The position numbers and the translations under genes were made by a program. Positions 7,333-16,086 of a stretch of DNA of 45,255 bases are shown here, piece by piece (positions within the stretch are counted from its first letter, which is position 1; every line of letters starts with the position of its first letter). Under the pieces are notes generated by a model. That model saw nothing but the letters and a program-made list of their open reading frames with translations, did not search any database and was not told the DNA's origin. Where the stretch lies: positions 50,364 through 95,618 of the forward strand of contig NZ_BDUF01000109.1 in assembly GCF_002335525.1 (NCBI RefSeq), written 5' to 3'. Origin of the DNA: Effusibacillus lacus. Lineage in GTDB: Bacteria; Bacillota; Bacilli; Tumebacillales; Effusibacillaceae.

Positions 7333-8163
7333 TTGAATACGTTTCGTCAAAACCTCTTTCGAAACAAGACAGCTGTTGTCTGTGCCTCGATTCTGTTCCT
7401 GGTTGTTTTGAGTGCCGGATTTGCTCCACTGTTGGCCTCGCACCCACCCACGGAAATGTATAATGAATTTCGGTTGCAGGGCATTTCCTCCCAGTTTTTG
7501 TTGGGAACCGACCAGTTTGGCAGGGATCTTTTGAGCCGCATTCTGTACGGGGCAAGGGTATCGCTGATCGTAGGCTTGGCTTCGGTTGCCATCAGCGTGT
7601 TGTTTGGAACTTTGTTTGGCTTGATGGCGGGGTATTTCGGTCGTAAAATAGACGGGTTCATCATGCGGATTATGGACGTGCTGTTCGCTTTCCCGGAAAT
7701 TCTCTTGGCACTTGCCATCGTTGCGGCGCTTGGACCGGGAATGTTCAATACGATCCTTGCCATCGGGATCGTCAACATTCCGGTGTTCACCCGAACGGTT
7801 CGTGGTGCAGTATTATCCGTCAAGAACATGGAGTATGTGGAAAGTGCACGGGCGATCGGGGCGGGCACGGGCCGGATTCTGTTCCGCGAGATTTTCCCGA
7901 ATGTAACCGCTCCTCTCCTGGTTCAAGGGTCGATAGCAATTTCCGGCGCCATTCTGACAGAGTCCGCTTTGAGCTTCCTGGGTCTGGGCATTCAGCCACC
8001 GGATCCCTCCTGGGGCGGTATGATCTCGGAAGCGCGGAAATATATGGAGTTGGCACCGGGGATGATCGTGTGGCCCAGTGTGGCGATGATCATCACGATT
8101 TTGACTTTCAATCTGTTCGGGGATGCGCTGCGGGACCTCTTGGATCCCCGACATCGCAAGTAA
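7333..8163 (+). CDS. Peptide ABC transporter permease (DppC-like)
   Basis: A 276-residue permease of the DppC/OppC type. After an N-terminal membrane helix it has the conserved LLGTDQFGRDLLSRILYGAR segment (about 56-75), the clearest mark of the family, then further membrane helices. The coupling loop ESARAIGAGTGRILFREIFP lies near residue 175, and SFLGLGIQPPDPSWGGM near 215. It starts with TTG at 7333 behind a G-rich ribosome site. It is the second channel subunit of the importer, and the following two genes supply its ATPases. Confidence 0.92.
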   Translation: MNTFRQNLFRNKTAVVCASILFLVVLSAGFAPLLASHPPTEMYNEFRLQGISSQFLLGTDQFGRDLLSRILYGARVSLIVGLASVAISVLFGTLFGLMAGYFGRKIDGFIMRIMDVLFAFPEILLALAIVAALGPGMFNTILAIGIVNIPVFTRTVRGAVLSVKNMEYVESARAIGAGTGRILFREIFPNVTAPLLVQGSIAISGAILTESALSFLGLGIQPPDPSWGGMISEARKYMELAPGMIVWPSVAMIITILTFNLFGDALRDLLDPRHRK

Positions 8164-8188
8164 AATCGAACACAGAAAGGAGTTTCCA

Positions 8189-9160
8189 ATGGCACCGTTG
8201 TTAGAGGTTCAAAACCTTAAAGTGGAATTCATGGGCGGACAGGGAAGCGTGACGGTGGTGGAAGATGTCGATCTTGTCATTGAACCGGCGGAAACACTGG
8301 GAGTGGTCGGGGAATCGGGTTGCGGAAAAAGCGTCACCAGCCTCTCGATCATGAGATTGCTCGGAAAGAACGGCAAAATTGAAGGACAAATCCGGTTCGA
8401 CGGCAAAGATCTGGTTTCTTTGACGGAACGGGAAATGCAGGGGATACGCGGCAACAAGCTTGCGATGATCTTCCAGGAACCGATGACGTCTCTGAATCCT
8501 CTTCATACGATCGGTAAGCAGATCTCAGAGCCGCTGGTGAAACATTTGAAACTTTCGAAGGCGGAAGCGAAACAGAAGGCGATTCAACTGCTCAAGGACG
8601 TGGGGATTCCCCGTCCGGAGGAGATTTTCTCGGAATTTCCGCATCAGTTGTCGGGCGGAATGAGGCAGCGGGTGATGATTGCGGTTGCAATGGCATGTGG
8701 TCCGAAATTGATTATTGCCGATGAACCGACCACTGCTCTTGACGTTACCATCCAGGCCCAAATCCTGCATCTGATGAAACGATTAAAGAAGGAACACCGG
8801 TCCTCCATCATGCTGATTACTCATGACCTTGGGGTAGTAGCCGAAATGTGCGACCGGGTAGTGGTGATGTATGCGGGACAGATTGTGGAAGAGGCGGATG
8901 TGCGGAACTTGTTCAAGTCACCTAAACATCCGTACACGGTCGGTTTGATGAAGTCGATGCCTGCCCTCGCGACAGGACAGGAACGCTTGGATTCCATCCC
9001 GGGCGTCGTGCCGCTGCCGACTGAAATGCCGAAAGGATGCAGGTTCGCTCCCCGCTGCGGACAAGTAATGGAAATCTGCCGGGAAAAGGCTCCGGAGTTG
9101 GCTGTGGTGGAAGGATCTCACAAGTGCCGCTGCTGGCTGTATACAGGGGAGGGACAATGA
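8189..9160 (+). CDS. Peptide ABC transporter ATP-binding protein (DppD-like)
   Basis: A 323-residue cytoplasmic ATPase. It shows Walker A (GESGCGKS), the ABC signature (LSGGMRQRV), Walker B (LIIADEPTTALD) and the H-loop (LITHDLGVV). A C-terminal oligopeptide/dipeptide transporter domain contains a cysteine-rich patch (CRFAPRC...CREKAPE), typical of DppD/OppD where it holds an iron-sulfur cluster in some members. The ATG at 8189 follows AAAGGAG; an in-frame start at 8123 would lie inside the previous gene. Its stop overlaps the start of the next ATPase gene, showing translational coupling. It powers the importer as a heterodimer with that protein. Confidence 0.93.
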   Translation: MAPLLEVQNLKVEFMGGQGSVTVVEDVDLVIEPAETLGVVGESGCGKSVTSLSIMRLLGKNGKIEGQIRFDGKDLVSLTEREMQGIRGNKLAMIFQEPMTSLNPLHTIGKQISEPLVKHLKLSKAEAKQKAIQLLKDVGIPRPEEIFSEFPHQLSGGMRQRVMIAVAMACGPKLIIADEPTTALDVTIQAQILHLMKRLKKEHRSSIMLITHDLGVVAEMCDRVVVMYAGQIVEEADVRNLFKSPKHPYTVGLMKSMPALATGQERLDSIPGVVPLPTEMPKGCRFAPRCGQVMEICREKAPELAVVEGSHKCRCWLYTGEGQ

Positions 9161-10134
9161 TGACTCAACCCTTGCTTGAGGTAAAAGGCCTAAAAAAACA
9201 TTTTCCCGTGAACGGCAAATGGGGGCGCTCGGCACGGGCGGTCCGGGCCGTCGACGGGGTGGATCTAACGGTATTTGAAGGCGAAACGATCGGGATTGTG
9301 GGGGAATCGGGTTGCGGCAAGTCGACCACGGGTCGCTGTATTTTGCGCTTGATTGAACCTACCGAAGGCGAGATCTTATTCAAAAGCAAAGACATTCGCG
9401 CACTGAATCCGAATGAACTGCGCCATATACGAAGAGACATGCAGATTGTATTCCAGGATCCGTTCGCGTCTCTGAATCCGAGAAAAACAATCAGGCAGAT
9501 ACTGAACGACCCGTTGATCATTCACAGAATCGGGACCCCGGCCCAAAGACGAAAAGCGGTTGAAGAGATGATCGAAATCGTCGGTCTCCGGAAAGAGCAT
9601 CTGGATCGTTATCCGCATGAGTTTTCCGGCGGCCAGCGGCAAAGGATCGGCATCGCACGCTCGCTGATCCTCCGGCCAAAATTGATTATTGCGGATGAAC
9701 CGGTATCCGCTTTGGACGTCTCGATTCAGGCCCAAATCCTCAATCTGATGATGGATTTGCAGAAAGACTTCCAGTTGACTTATCTGTTTATTTCGCATGA
9801 CCTGAGTGTCGTCAGGCATATATCGGACCGGGTCGCGGTGATGTATCTCGGCAAAATTGTGGAGATTGCGGACAAGAACGAACTTTACGAAAGACCGGAG
9901 CACCCATACACCCAGGCGTTGTTGTCGGCGGTGCCGGTTCCGGATCCCGATCTGGTCAGGGAACGAATTTTATTGGAAGGGGACTTGCCAAGTCCCGCCA
10001 ATCCTCCCTCAGGATGTGCGTTCCATCCCCGCTGTCCTGTCGCCGCCGACCTGTGCAAACAGCAGGCGCCTGCATTCAAGGAAACCGGCAGCGGTCATTG
10101 GGTTGCCTGCCATTTGGCGGAAGAAACTAGGTAA
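9157..10134 (+). CDS. Peptide ABC transporter ATP-binding protein (DppF-like)
   Basis: A 325-residue cytoplasmic ATPase, partner of the DppD-like protein. Walker A (GESGCGKST), a Q-loop (VFQDPFASLNPR), signature (FSGGQRQRI), Walker B (LIIADEPVSALD) and H-loop (FISHDLSVV) are all intact. The C-terminal family domain with CAFHPRCPVAADLC follows. The ATG at 9157 overlaps the stop of the preceding gene (ATGA) and has AGGGGAGGG upstream. It closes the transporter half of the operon; the regulator gene follows after a short gap that contains operator-like repeats. Confidence 0.93.
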   Translation: MMTQPLLEVKGLKKHFPVNGKWGRSARAVRAVDGVDLTVFEGETIGIVGESGCGKSTTGRCILRLIEPTEGEILFKSKDIRALNPNELRHIRRDMQIVFQDPFASLNPRKTIRQILNDPLIIHRIGTPAQRRKAVEEMIEIVGLRKEHLDRYPHEFSGGQRQRIGIARSLILRPKLIIADEPVSALDVSIQAQILNLMMDLQKDFQLTYLFISHDLSVVRHISDRVAVMYLGKIVEIADKNELYERPEHPYTQALLSAVPVPDPDLVRERILLEGDLPSPANPPSGCAFHPRCPVAADLCKQQAPAFKETGSGHWVACHLAEETR

Positions 10135-10147
10135 AGAAAAATCATTT

Positions 10148-10180
10148 GAGGTCATACAATGCAAAAGTTGTACAGACCTC
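10148..10180. promoter_or_regulatory. dre-like inverted repeat before the GntR regulator gene
   Basis: GAGGTCATACAA (10148-10159) faces TTGTACAGACCTC (10168-10180) across eight bases. The reverse of the right arm, GAGGTCTGTACAA, matches operator 1 (GAGGTCTAGACAA at 4680-4692) at 11 of 13 positions. I infer an autoregulatory site, or a hairpin that links regulator expression to the upstream transporter genes. It also argues for the downstream start of the regulator. Confidence 0.5.
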
Positions 10181-10200
10181 CATATGTGCGGGTGAGCGGA

Positions 10201-10926
10201 GTGTTAAACAAAAATATACCTATCCCTTTGTATTACCAATTGAAAGAAAAGTTGACGCAGATGATTCAGAACGGAGAGATGCCGGTCGGTTCCCTTGTGC
10301 CTTCGGAACGGGAATTAAGCGAAAGGTATGGTATCAGCAGGATGACGGTCCGGCAGGCTCTCGGCGAATTGGTTAAAGAGGGGCTGCTTGTCAGGGAACA
10401 AGGCAAAGGCACATTTGTCGCGGAGCCGAAAATCAATCAGGGATTGTTGAAGCTTACAAGTTTCAGCGAAGACATGCGCAGCAGGGGGATGGAACCGGAT
10501 TCCCGGGTGAAAGCGATTTATGTGCAGGAAGCGCCGCCAATGGTTGCATCCGCTTTGGGATTGTCCTCCGAAAAAAGGGTGGTGATCTTCGAACGGGTGC
10601 GCTTGGCAGATAACAAGCCGATGGCACTGGAGATATCCCATCTTCCGCTGGCGAAGTTCCCCGAGTTGGACAAGGAAGATTTGCACTCGGCGTCTTTGTA
10701 CAAACTGCTTGAAGACAAATACAACGTTTCGATTCATCATGCCCGGCAAACGATTGAAGTCGGCCTGTCCAGCTCGGTGGAATCCAAGTATTTGGGGATC
10801 CGCAGCAAATCCCCGGTGCTTCTGATTGAACGGATTACCTTTGATGCAAAAGACCAGCCTTTTGAGTTTGTGAAGTCCGTTTATCGCGGAGACCGGTACA
10901 AGCTGCAAGTGGAACTTTATCGATAG
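10201..10926 (+). CDS. nagR: GntR/HutC-family repressor, NagR (YvoA)/DasR-like
   Basis: A 241-residue regulator with an N-terminal winged helix (about 5-75: PIPLYYQLKEKL, PSERELSERYGISRMTVRQAL, GKGTFV) and a C-terminal UTRA ligand-binding domain (about 95-235). NagR of Bacillus subtilis and DasR of Streptomyces share this layout, bind GlcN-6-P or GlcNAc-6-P, and repress amino-sugar genes at TGGTCTAGACCA-like sites. Sites of that type lie before both transporter blocks here. The GTG at 10201 gives the usual NagR N-terminus (MLNKNIPIPLYYQL); an alternative ATG at 10159 lies within an operator-like repeat. The nearby nagA and nagB genes support the role; ligand identity is inferred. Confidence 0.88.
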   Translation: MLNKNIPIPLYYQLKEKLTQMIQNGEMPVGSLVPSERELSERYGISRMTVRQALGELVKEGLLVREQGKGTFVAEPKINQGLLKLTSFSEDMRSRGMEPDSRVKAIYVQEAPPMVASALGLSSEKRVVIFERVRLADNKPMALEISHLPLAKFPELDKEDLHSASLYKLLEDKYNVSIHHARQTIEVGLSSSVESKYLGIRSKSPVLLIERITFDAKDQPFEFVKSVYRGDRYKLQVELYR

Positions 10927-10936
10927 GAGTTGCGCT

Positions 10937-11893
10937 ATGGACGTTTTTGTCGGAATTGACGGAGGTGGCACCAAAACTCGGGCAATGGCGGTCACCAAGG
11001 ACGGCCGGTTGCTGGTTGACTTGACGGCCGAAGGAAGCAATGTCAACAGATACGGTTGGGAGCCAACCCAGCGTTCCTTATCCGATTTGTTTGGAAAAAT
11101 CCGGGCCGTTCTAAAGGAAGACGAAGCTGTGGTTTCCGTTTATCTTGGACTGGCGGGAATCGACCGGGAACAAGAGCGGCAGCGCATGAACGAATGGGTA
11201 CGGAGTCAGTGGCCGGATGCGCATGTGCGTGTTGGGCATGATGCGCTTCCCGCATTGGTGGCCGCTTCCGGAGAGAGCAAAGGAATTGTTCTGATCGCTG
11301 GCACCGGTTCCATTGCATTTGGTGTGAACGAGGCCGGGGAAACCTGCCGTGTCGGCGGGTGGGGCTATCTGATCGGCGATGAGGGCAGCGGCTACGATAT
11401 TGGGAAACGAGCGCTGATTGCCATAATGAGAAGTTACGACGGAAGAGGGCCTTCCACCCTGCTCACGAAAAAGATCTTAACCCGTTACGGATTGCAGGAT
11501 GTGCCAGACTTGATCCCCTTGGTGTACTCCGAATGTTATTCGCGCGAGCGGATGGCGGAACTGGCCAGAGTCGTCATGGACGCCGCACTGGAGGGAGACC
11601 TTGTAAGTTCATTGTTGTTGGCGGATGCCACAGTCCATCTTTGTGAACTGGTGGAAGTTCTTTTGCGGCGCCTGAAGTTTGAAAGCCGGCAGATTCCGCT
11701 TGTTGTTACCGGAGGGCTTTTCCACCCGGGAAGCATGTTGACCGAAAGGATACGCGCAAGGCTGGAACCGGAAGTACGGGTTGTCACAAGCAAACATCCC
11801 CCTGTTGTGGGAGCCCTGCTGTTGGCACAGCAACAGTCCGGAAAAATCGCTGCAGAGGAATTCCAACAGTTGATCAGAACTCTGGAACAGTAA
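10937..11893 (+). CDS. BadF/BadG-type kinase, likely GlcNAc/MurNAc kinase (MurK/NagK-like)
   Basis: A 318-residue ASKHA-fold sugar kinase of the BadF/BadG family. Phosphate motif FVGIDGGGTKTRA opens the protein, IAGTGSIAFG is the second phosphate loop (about 118-127), and GGWGYLIGDEGSGYDIG (about 136-152) is typical of N-acetylglucosamine kinases. Clostridium MurK of this family phosphorylates both MurNAc and GlcNAc. Starting eleven bases after the regulator and 24 before murQ, it probably makes MurNAc-6-P or GlcNAc-6-P from sugars imported without a PTS. Which of the two is preferred cannot be read from sequence. Confidence 0.85.
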   Translation: MDVFVGIDGGGTKTRAMAVTKDGRLLVDLTAEGSNVNRYGWEPTQRSLSDLFGKIRAVLKEDEAVVSVYLGLAGIDREQERQRMNEWVRSQWPDAHVRVGHDALPALVAASGESKGIVLIAGTGSIAFGVNEAGETCRVGGWGYLIGDEGSGYDIGKRALIAIMRSYDGRGPSTLLTKKILTRYGLQDVPDLIPLVYSECYSRERMAELARVVMDAALEGDLVSSLLLADATVHLCELVEVLLRRLKFESRQIPLVVTGGLFHPGSMLTERIRARLEPEVRVVTSKHPPVVGALLLAQQQSGKIAAEEFQQLIRTLEQ

Positions 11894-11917
11894 AACGACG
11901 AAAAAGCGGGTGAGCAC

Positions 11918-12814
11918 GTGGAATCGATAGCAAATTTGGCGACAGAACAGCAAAATGAAAAGTCTGCAAGACTGGACGAAATGAGTGCGCTGGAAATCGT
12001 GACGTTGATAAACGGTGAAGACCAAACGGTAGCACAGGCGGTTGGCAAAGCCCTGCCTTCCATTGCCGAAGCGGTGGAAGTGATTACAAAGTCGTTGTCG
12101 GCAGGTGGCCGTTTGATCTATGTGGGTGCCGGAACCAGCGGCCGTCTTGGAGTGTTGGACGCTTCCGAATGTCCGCCCACCTTCAGCGTTGAACGCCAAC
12201 TGGTGCAAGCAATTTTGGCAGGCGGCAGGAATGCCATGTTTGAGGCGATCGAAGGTGCGGAAGATGACATGCAGGCCGGAGGAGAAAACCTGAAGAACAT
12301 TTCGCTCTCCAACCGGGACGTGGTGGTCGGCATCAGTGCCAGCGGACGAACGCCCTATGTGATCGGAGCGTTGAAATATGCGAAGCAAGTGGGGGCGTCT
12401 GCCATCGCACTTTCCTGTAACCTCTCGGCAAAATGCAGCGAAATAGCCGATGTGGCGATTGAGGTGGAAACAGGTCCGGAAGTGCTTGCCGGTTCAACAA
12501 GGATGAAGGCAGGCACCGCCCAAAAAATGGTTCTCAACATGCTGTCCACCGCTTCCATGGTACGGCTCGGGAAAGTCTACAAGAACCTGATGATCGATGT
12601 AAAGCCAACCAATGAAAAATTGGTCGATCGCGCCCGCCGGATCCTGATGAAAGCTGCAGGCGTTTCCTACGATGAAGCCGCAGCCGCTTTGCAGGCCGCA
12701 GACAATCAGGTGAAAGTCGCGTTAGTCATAATCAAGACCGGACTTGACGCGGAAGAAGCAAAGGCCCGTCTGAAAGCTGCGGGCGACTTTGTGCGCCCTG
12801 TGATTGAAGAGTAG
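11918..12814 (+). CDS. murQ: N-acetylmuramic acid 6-phosphate etherase
   Basis: A 298-residue SIS-domain enzyme that removes D-lactate from MurNAc-6-P to give GlcNAc-6-P. The family signature YVGAGTSGRLGVLDASECPP (about 68-87) contains the catalytic glutamate (ASECPP), and a second conserved acidic stretch EGAEDD follows. GSTRMKAGTAQK near 190 completes the SIS site. A small C-terminal UBA-like helix bundle is present. The GTG at 11918 has an AAAGCGGG-type site. Its neighbours supply both possible sources of MurNAc-6-P: the kinase upstream for free MurNAc and AnmK downstream for anhydro-MurNAc. This makes the cluster a full peptidoglycan-sugar recycling route. Confidence 0.96.
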   Translation: MESIANLATEQQNEKSARLDEMSALEIVTLINGEDQTVAQAVGKALPSIAEAVEVITKSLSAGGRLIYVGAGTSGRLGVLDASECPPTFSVERQLVQAILAGGRNAMFEAIEGAEDDMQAGGENLKNISLSNRDVVVGISASGRTPYVIGALKYAKQVGASAIALSCNLSAKCSEIADVAIEVETGPEVLAGSTRMKAGTAQKMVLNMLSTASMVRLGKVYKNLMIDVKPTNEKLVDRARRILMKAAGVSYDEAAAALQAADNQVKVALVIIKTGLDAEEAKARLKAAGDFVRPVIEE

Positions 12815-12825
12815 GGGGATGTCTT

Positions 12826-14004
12826 ATGGTGAATGCAAATACCGAATTGACATGCATCGGGCTTATGTCGGGCACTTCGGTAGACGGGATCGACGTCGCA
12901 ATTGTTGGGATTTCCGGAAAGCCTCCGGAACTGAAAGTAAGGCTGAGGCACTTTGAGGCGATTCCCTACGAGGAAGAAATCCGGGAGCGGATTTTTCGCT
13001 TGTTCCGGCCGGAAACCTCGTCGGTGCTCGAGATCTGCGACATGAACTTTGCCCTCGGGCACGTATATGCAGACGCCGTCCTGCAAACGATCCGCAGTTC
13101 GGGAATCGACCCGTCGGAAATAGCCTTCATAAGTTCACATGGACAAACAGTATATCACAACCCGGTACCCACGCGGATCGGAAAGTATGAAATCACCTCC
13201 ACGCTCCAACTGGGAGAAGCATCCGTTATCGCGGAAAAAACCAGGATTCCCGTAATCTCCGATTTCCGGGTTCGCGACATGGCGGCCGGAGGGCAGGGGG
13301 CACCGCTGGTTCCTTTTGTTGACGCTCTGCTCTTCTCGCATCCCACGAAAGGAAGAATAGCGGTTAATCTGGGAGGGATCGCCAATCTTACCGTGCTGCC
13401 AGCGGGCGGTTCCCCCGACCGGTGCATCGCGTTTGACACAGGTCCTGCTAACATGATTATCGATGGATTGGTTCGCCGGATCACACGGGGCGAGTCGGAA
13501 TACGACCGGGACGGGGAGATGGCCCGTGCCGGAAAGGTGCAGGAAGAGTATCTCAAGAAATGGATGGCACTTCCGTATTTTGCTCAGAGACCACCCAAAT
13601 CCACAGGCAGGGAATTGTTCGGGGAACAATGCGTGGAAGAATGGTGGGTCGACAGCCAAAGGCTGGGCATCCCACCGGAAGATCTGGTGGCGACGGCAAC
13701 GGAATACACCATTCGCACATTGGCACAGGCCATCCGTGATTTCGTGCTGCCTCATTATGACGTGGAAGAAGTGATTGCGGGCGGTGGGGGATCCTACAAT
13801 CCCGTGCTTCTGGAAGGGATCCAAAAGGAGCTTCCCGGCTTGAAAATTGTTCGACAAGAGGAAACCGGCATCTCCGCCGATGCGAAAGAGGCCGTCGCGT
13901 TTGCCGTTCTGGGCTATGAATGCTACCACCGCCGCCCCAACAATCTTCCCTCGGCAACCGGCGCCAAACATCCGGTAGTAATGGGGAAGATTGTTTGGAA
14001 ATAA
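12826..14004 (+). CDS. anmK: Anhydro-N-acetylmuramic acid kinase
   Basis: A 392-residue ASKHA-fold kinase that opens the 1,6-anhydro ring of anhydroMurNAc and phosphorylates it to MurNAc-6-P. The N-terminal motif GLMSGTSVDGIDVAIVGI, the segment INLGGIANLT-like (AVNLGGIANLTVLP), FDTGPANMIID and the late GGGGSYNP loop are all present, matching the full family length. It starts 11 bases after murQ. AnhydroMurNAc comes from lytic transglycosylases, so the organism is equipped to use such products as well as free MurNAc. Few Gram-positives have this gene beside murQ and a MurK-like kinase. Confidence 0.95.
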   Translation: MVNANTELTCIGLMSGTSVDGIDVAIVGISGKPPELKVRLRHFEAIPYEEEIRERIFRLFRPETSSVLEICDMNFALGHVYADAVLQTIRSSGIDPSEIAFISSHGQTVYHNPVPTRIGKYEITSTLQLGEASVIAEKTRIPVISDFRVRDMAAGGQGAPLVPFVDALLFSHPTKGRIAVNLGGIANLTVLPAGGSPDRCIAFDTGPANMIIDGLVRRITRGESEYDRDGEMARAGKVQEEYLKKWMALPYFAQRPPKSTGRELFGEQCVEEWWVDSQRLGIPPEDLVATATEYTIRTLAQAIRDFVLPHYDVEEVIAGGGGSYNPVLLEGIQKELPGLKIVRQEETGISADAKEAVAFAVLGYECYHRRPNNLPSATGAKHPVVMGKIVWK

Positions 14005-14024
14005 GTGTTTGGGGAGATGTCCGT

Positions 14025-15218
14025 ATGGACTTTGTCAAGAAGACAATCGAAACAATGGAAAAAGGAATTGCGAACCACGTGTTTCCGGGAGCGGTTATCC
14101 ATCTGGCACGAACGGGACAAACCGTTCTGTTTGATTCTTTCGGCCATGCGGAACTGACCCCGACTTTGAGACAAATGGACAAAAACATGGTCTTTGATCT
14201 GGCCTCCCTGACCAAAGTCATGGCGACTCTGCCTGCCGTTTTGCGTTCGGTTCAATTCGGGAAAATCGATCTGGAAGCCCCAGTTGGCCATTACCTTCCG
14301 CAATGGAGGAATCAGCCCGGTCAATTGCCGCGTGAACAGGTTACGGTCGGCCATCTGCTGACCCATACTTCCGGTCTGCCCGCCTGGCGTCCCTTCTATT
14401 TGTCAGCCCGGTCTCCGGAGCATTACTTGCGGTTGATCTGCGAGGAGCCTTTGGTGTATCCCGCGGGGGCAAAAGTGGTCTACAGCGATTTGGGCTTTAT
14501 TCTTTTGGGATTTCTGCTGGAACACATCTGGCAAAAGCCTCTCGCCGAGCTCTGCAGGGAATTGGTGTTTGAGCCGCTGGAACTGGAGAATACCGGTTAT
14601 GGCACGGACCTGCCCAGGGAAAGAGTGGTGGCTACGGAAGTCGGAAACCGTTTCGAAATGCAAATGTGCCGCGAATTTGCCGAAAGGTGTCTTGTCGGGA
14701 AGAAAGCGGAAGCAGGCTTTCGCGTGGCTGAACAGGACATTGATAACTTTCCGTGGCGGACGGAAACGATTTGCGGGCAAGTGAATGACGGAAACGCCTT
14801 CTACGGATTGCAGGGAATCAGCGGTCACGCGGGCTTGTTCTCAACTGCTTCCGATGTTGCAAGGTATCTGACAATGTGGACCCGGGAAGGAGTTCTCGAC
14901 GACAAAGAGTTCCTGCAGCGGAACCTTGTTCGGGCAGCAGTCAGGAATCACACCCCTGCCTTGAACATTGCCAGAGCCTACGGATTTGAAGTGGCCCCCG
15001 AGCGGAATGCCAAGCAGTGGGAGGCTGGTTGTTCTGCGGGACCCGCAGCAAATCCGGGTGCGTTTGGCCATACCGGCTTTACCGGGACTTCGATGTGGTG
15101 GGATCCCAATACCCGGACAGAAGTTGTGATTTTGACCAACCGGATCCATCCGCAAGTTCGGGACGGCATGACGGAATGGCGCCGGCGTTTGCACAAGGCA
15201 GCTTTTTCTAAAGAATAA
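14025..15218 (+). CDS. AmiE/class C beta-lactamase-like serine hydrolase, paralogue 1
   Basis: A 397-residue hydrolase of the class C beta-lactamase/penicillin-binding-protein fold. The nucleophile motif SxxK is S61-L-T-K64, the second motif is Y153-S-D, and the third is GHTGFTGTSMW near residue 345. B. subtilis AmiE (YbbE) of the murQ operon is in this superfamily and cleaves the MurNAc-L-alanine amide bond. Unlike secreted AmiE, no signal peptide is visible, so it should act in the cytoplasm on imported muropeptides. The ATG at 14025 has GGGGAG upstream; the longer frame overlaps anmK. A paralogue sits at 17243. Esterase or D-peptidase activity cannot be excluded. Confidence 0.85.
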   Translation: MDFVKKTIETMEKGIANHVFPGAVIHLARTGQTVLFDSFGHAELTPTLRQMDKNMVFDLASLTKVMATLPAVLRSVQFGKIDLEAPVGHYLPQWRNQPGQLPREQVTVGHLLTHTSGLPAWRPFYLSARSPEHYLRLICEEPLVYPAGAKVVYSDLGFILLGFLLEHIWQKPLAELCRELVFEPLELENTGYGTDLPRERVVATEVGNRFEMQMCREFAERCLVGKKAEAGFRVAEQDIDNFPWRTETICGQVNDGNAFYGLQGISGHAGLFSTASDVARYLTMWTREGVLDDKEFLQRNLVRAAVRNHTPALNIARAYGFEVAPERNAKQWEAGCSAGPAANPGAFGHTGFTGTSMWWDPNTRTEVVILTNRIHPQVRDGMTEWRRRLHKAAFSKE

Positions 15219-15241
15219 CGGCGGAAGGGAGGGAGTCCTGT

Positions 15242-16015
15242 TTGAAGATTGCGGTTCAGAAAGATTATGATGCTATGAGTTTGTGTGCTGCCCGATTGAC
15301 AGCAGAAGAAATCAACAAGCACCCGGAACTGGTTCTCGGTCTCGCCACGGGCAGCACTCCGCTGGGAATGTATCGCAACTGGATCCGGATGGTGAAAGAC
15401 AGCAGCCTGTCCTTCGCAGGCGTTACCACATTCAATCTCGACGAGTATTTGGGCTTGCCTCCCAATCATCCGCAAAGTTACCGGCAGTTTATGAATGAAC
15501 AATTGTTCCGGTACATCGATATCAATCCGGCGCGCACGTTCGTTCCCAACGGAATCTCACCAGACCCTCTGCGGCACTGCAAAGAATATGATCTCCGCAT
15601 TGAAAAAGCGGGAGGAATCGATATCCAGATCCTGGGGATCGGCAGAAACGGCCACATCGGTTTCAATGAGCCGGGTGAGGATTTTGGGCAACTCACGCAT
15701 GTGGTGAAGCTTTCGGAAAGCACCCGCCAGGCCAATTCACGTTTCTTTCCGAGCCTCGATGACGTGCCGACCCACGCCATCACAATGGGACTCAAAAGTA
15801 TCATGAAGGCCCGCAAGGTGATCTTACTCGCCTCCGGCGAAGACAAAAGCGAGGCGGTATTCCGGGCGGTGTTTGGGGATGTTACGGAATCCCATCCCGC
15901 TTCCATCCTACAGCTGCACCCAAATTGCATTTTCGTGCTGGATGAAGCAGCCGCGTCGAAGATTCCGGCGGATGCCAGAGACTGGAGTTTGTGCATGGCC
16001 GACACAAGACCATGA
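15242..16015 (+). CDS. nagB: Glucosamine-6-phosphate deaminase
   Basis: A 257-residue cytoplasmic enzyme converting GlcN-6-P to fructose-6-P and ammonia. The signature segments LGLATGSTPLGMY (phosphate loop, about 33-45), FNLDEYLGL (catalytic aspartate, about 64-72) and GIGRNGHIGFNEPG (about 134-147) are intact, at the length of the short Firmicute form without an allosteric tail. The TTG at 15242 follows GGGAGGGAG. Its stop overlaps the start of a 24-codon hydrophobic ORF that runs up to nagA. Operator sites for a NagR-like repressor stand at the operon head, so it should be induced by amino sugars. Confidence 0.96.
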   Translation: MKIAVQKDYDAMSLCAARLTAEEINKHPELVLGLATGSTPLGMYRNWIRMVKDSSLSFAGVTTFNLDEYLGLPPNHPQSYRQFMNEQLFRYIDINPARTFVPNGISPDPLRHCKEYDLRIEKAGGIDIQILGIGRNGHIGFNEPGEDFGQLTHVVKLSESTRQANSRFFPSLDDVPTHAITMGLKSIMKARKVILLASGEDKSEAVFRAVFGDVTESHPASILQLHPNCIFVLDEAAASKIPADARDWSLCMADTRP

Positions 16016-16086
16016 AATTTGCGTTTATTGGTTTGGCGATCGTCCTGATTGCAGGAGTAAACTCTGAGAGGGAGATAGTAAAATGA
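16012..16086 (+). CDS. Possible small hydrophobic peptide (24 aa) between nagB and nagA
   Basis: An ATG at 16012 overlaps the nagB stop as ATGA, and the frame ends in a TGA at 16084-16086 that overlaps the nagA start, again as ATGA. The 24-residue product starts MKFAFIGLAIVLIAGV, one short hydrophobic stretch after a lysine, and ends with charged residues (SEREIVK). Overlap at both ends is the mark of translational coupling. No ribosome site of its own is visible, and the nagA site lies inside it. It may be a real membrane peptide or just a coupling device. Confidence 0.35.
   Translation: MKFAFIGLAIVLIAGVNSEREIVK

Noticed and set aside
13135..13971. Minus-strand open frame (278 codons) opposite anmK
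   Set aside because: anmK is full length with all motifs on the plus strand; the opposite frame has no start signal and no recognisable domain.
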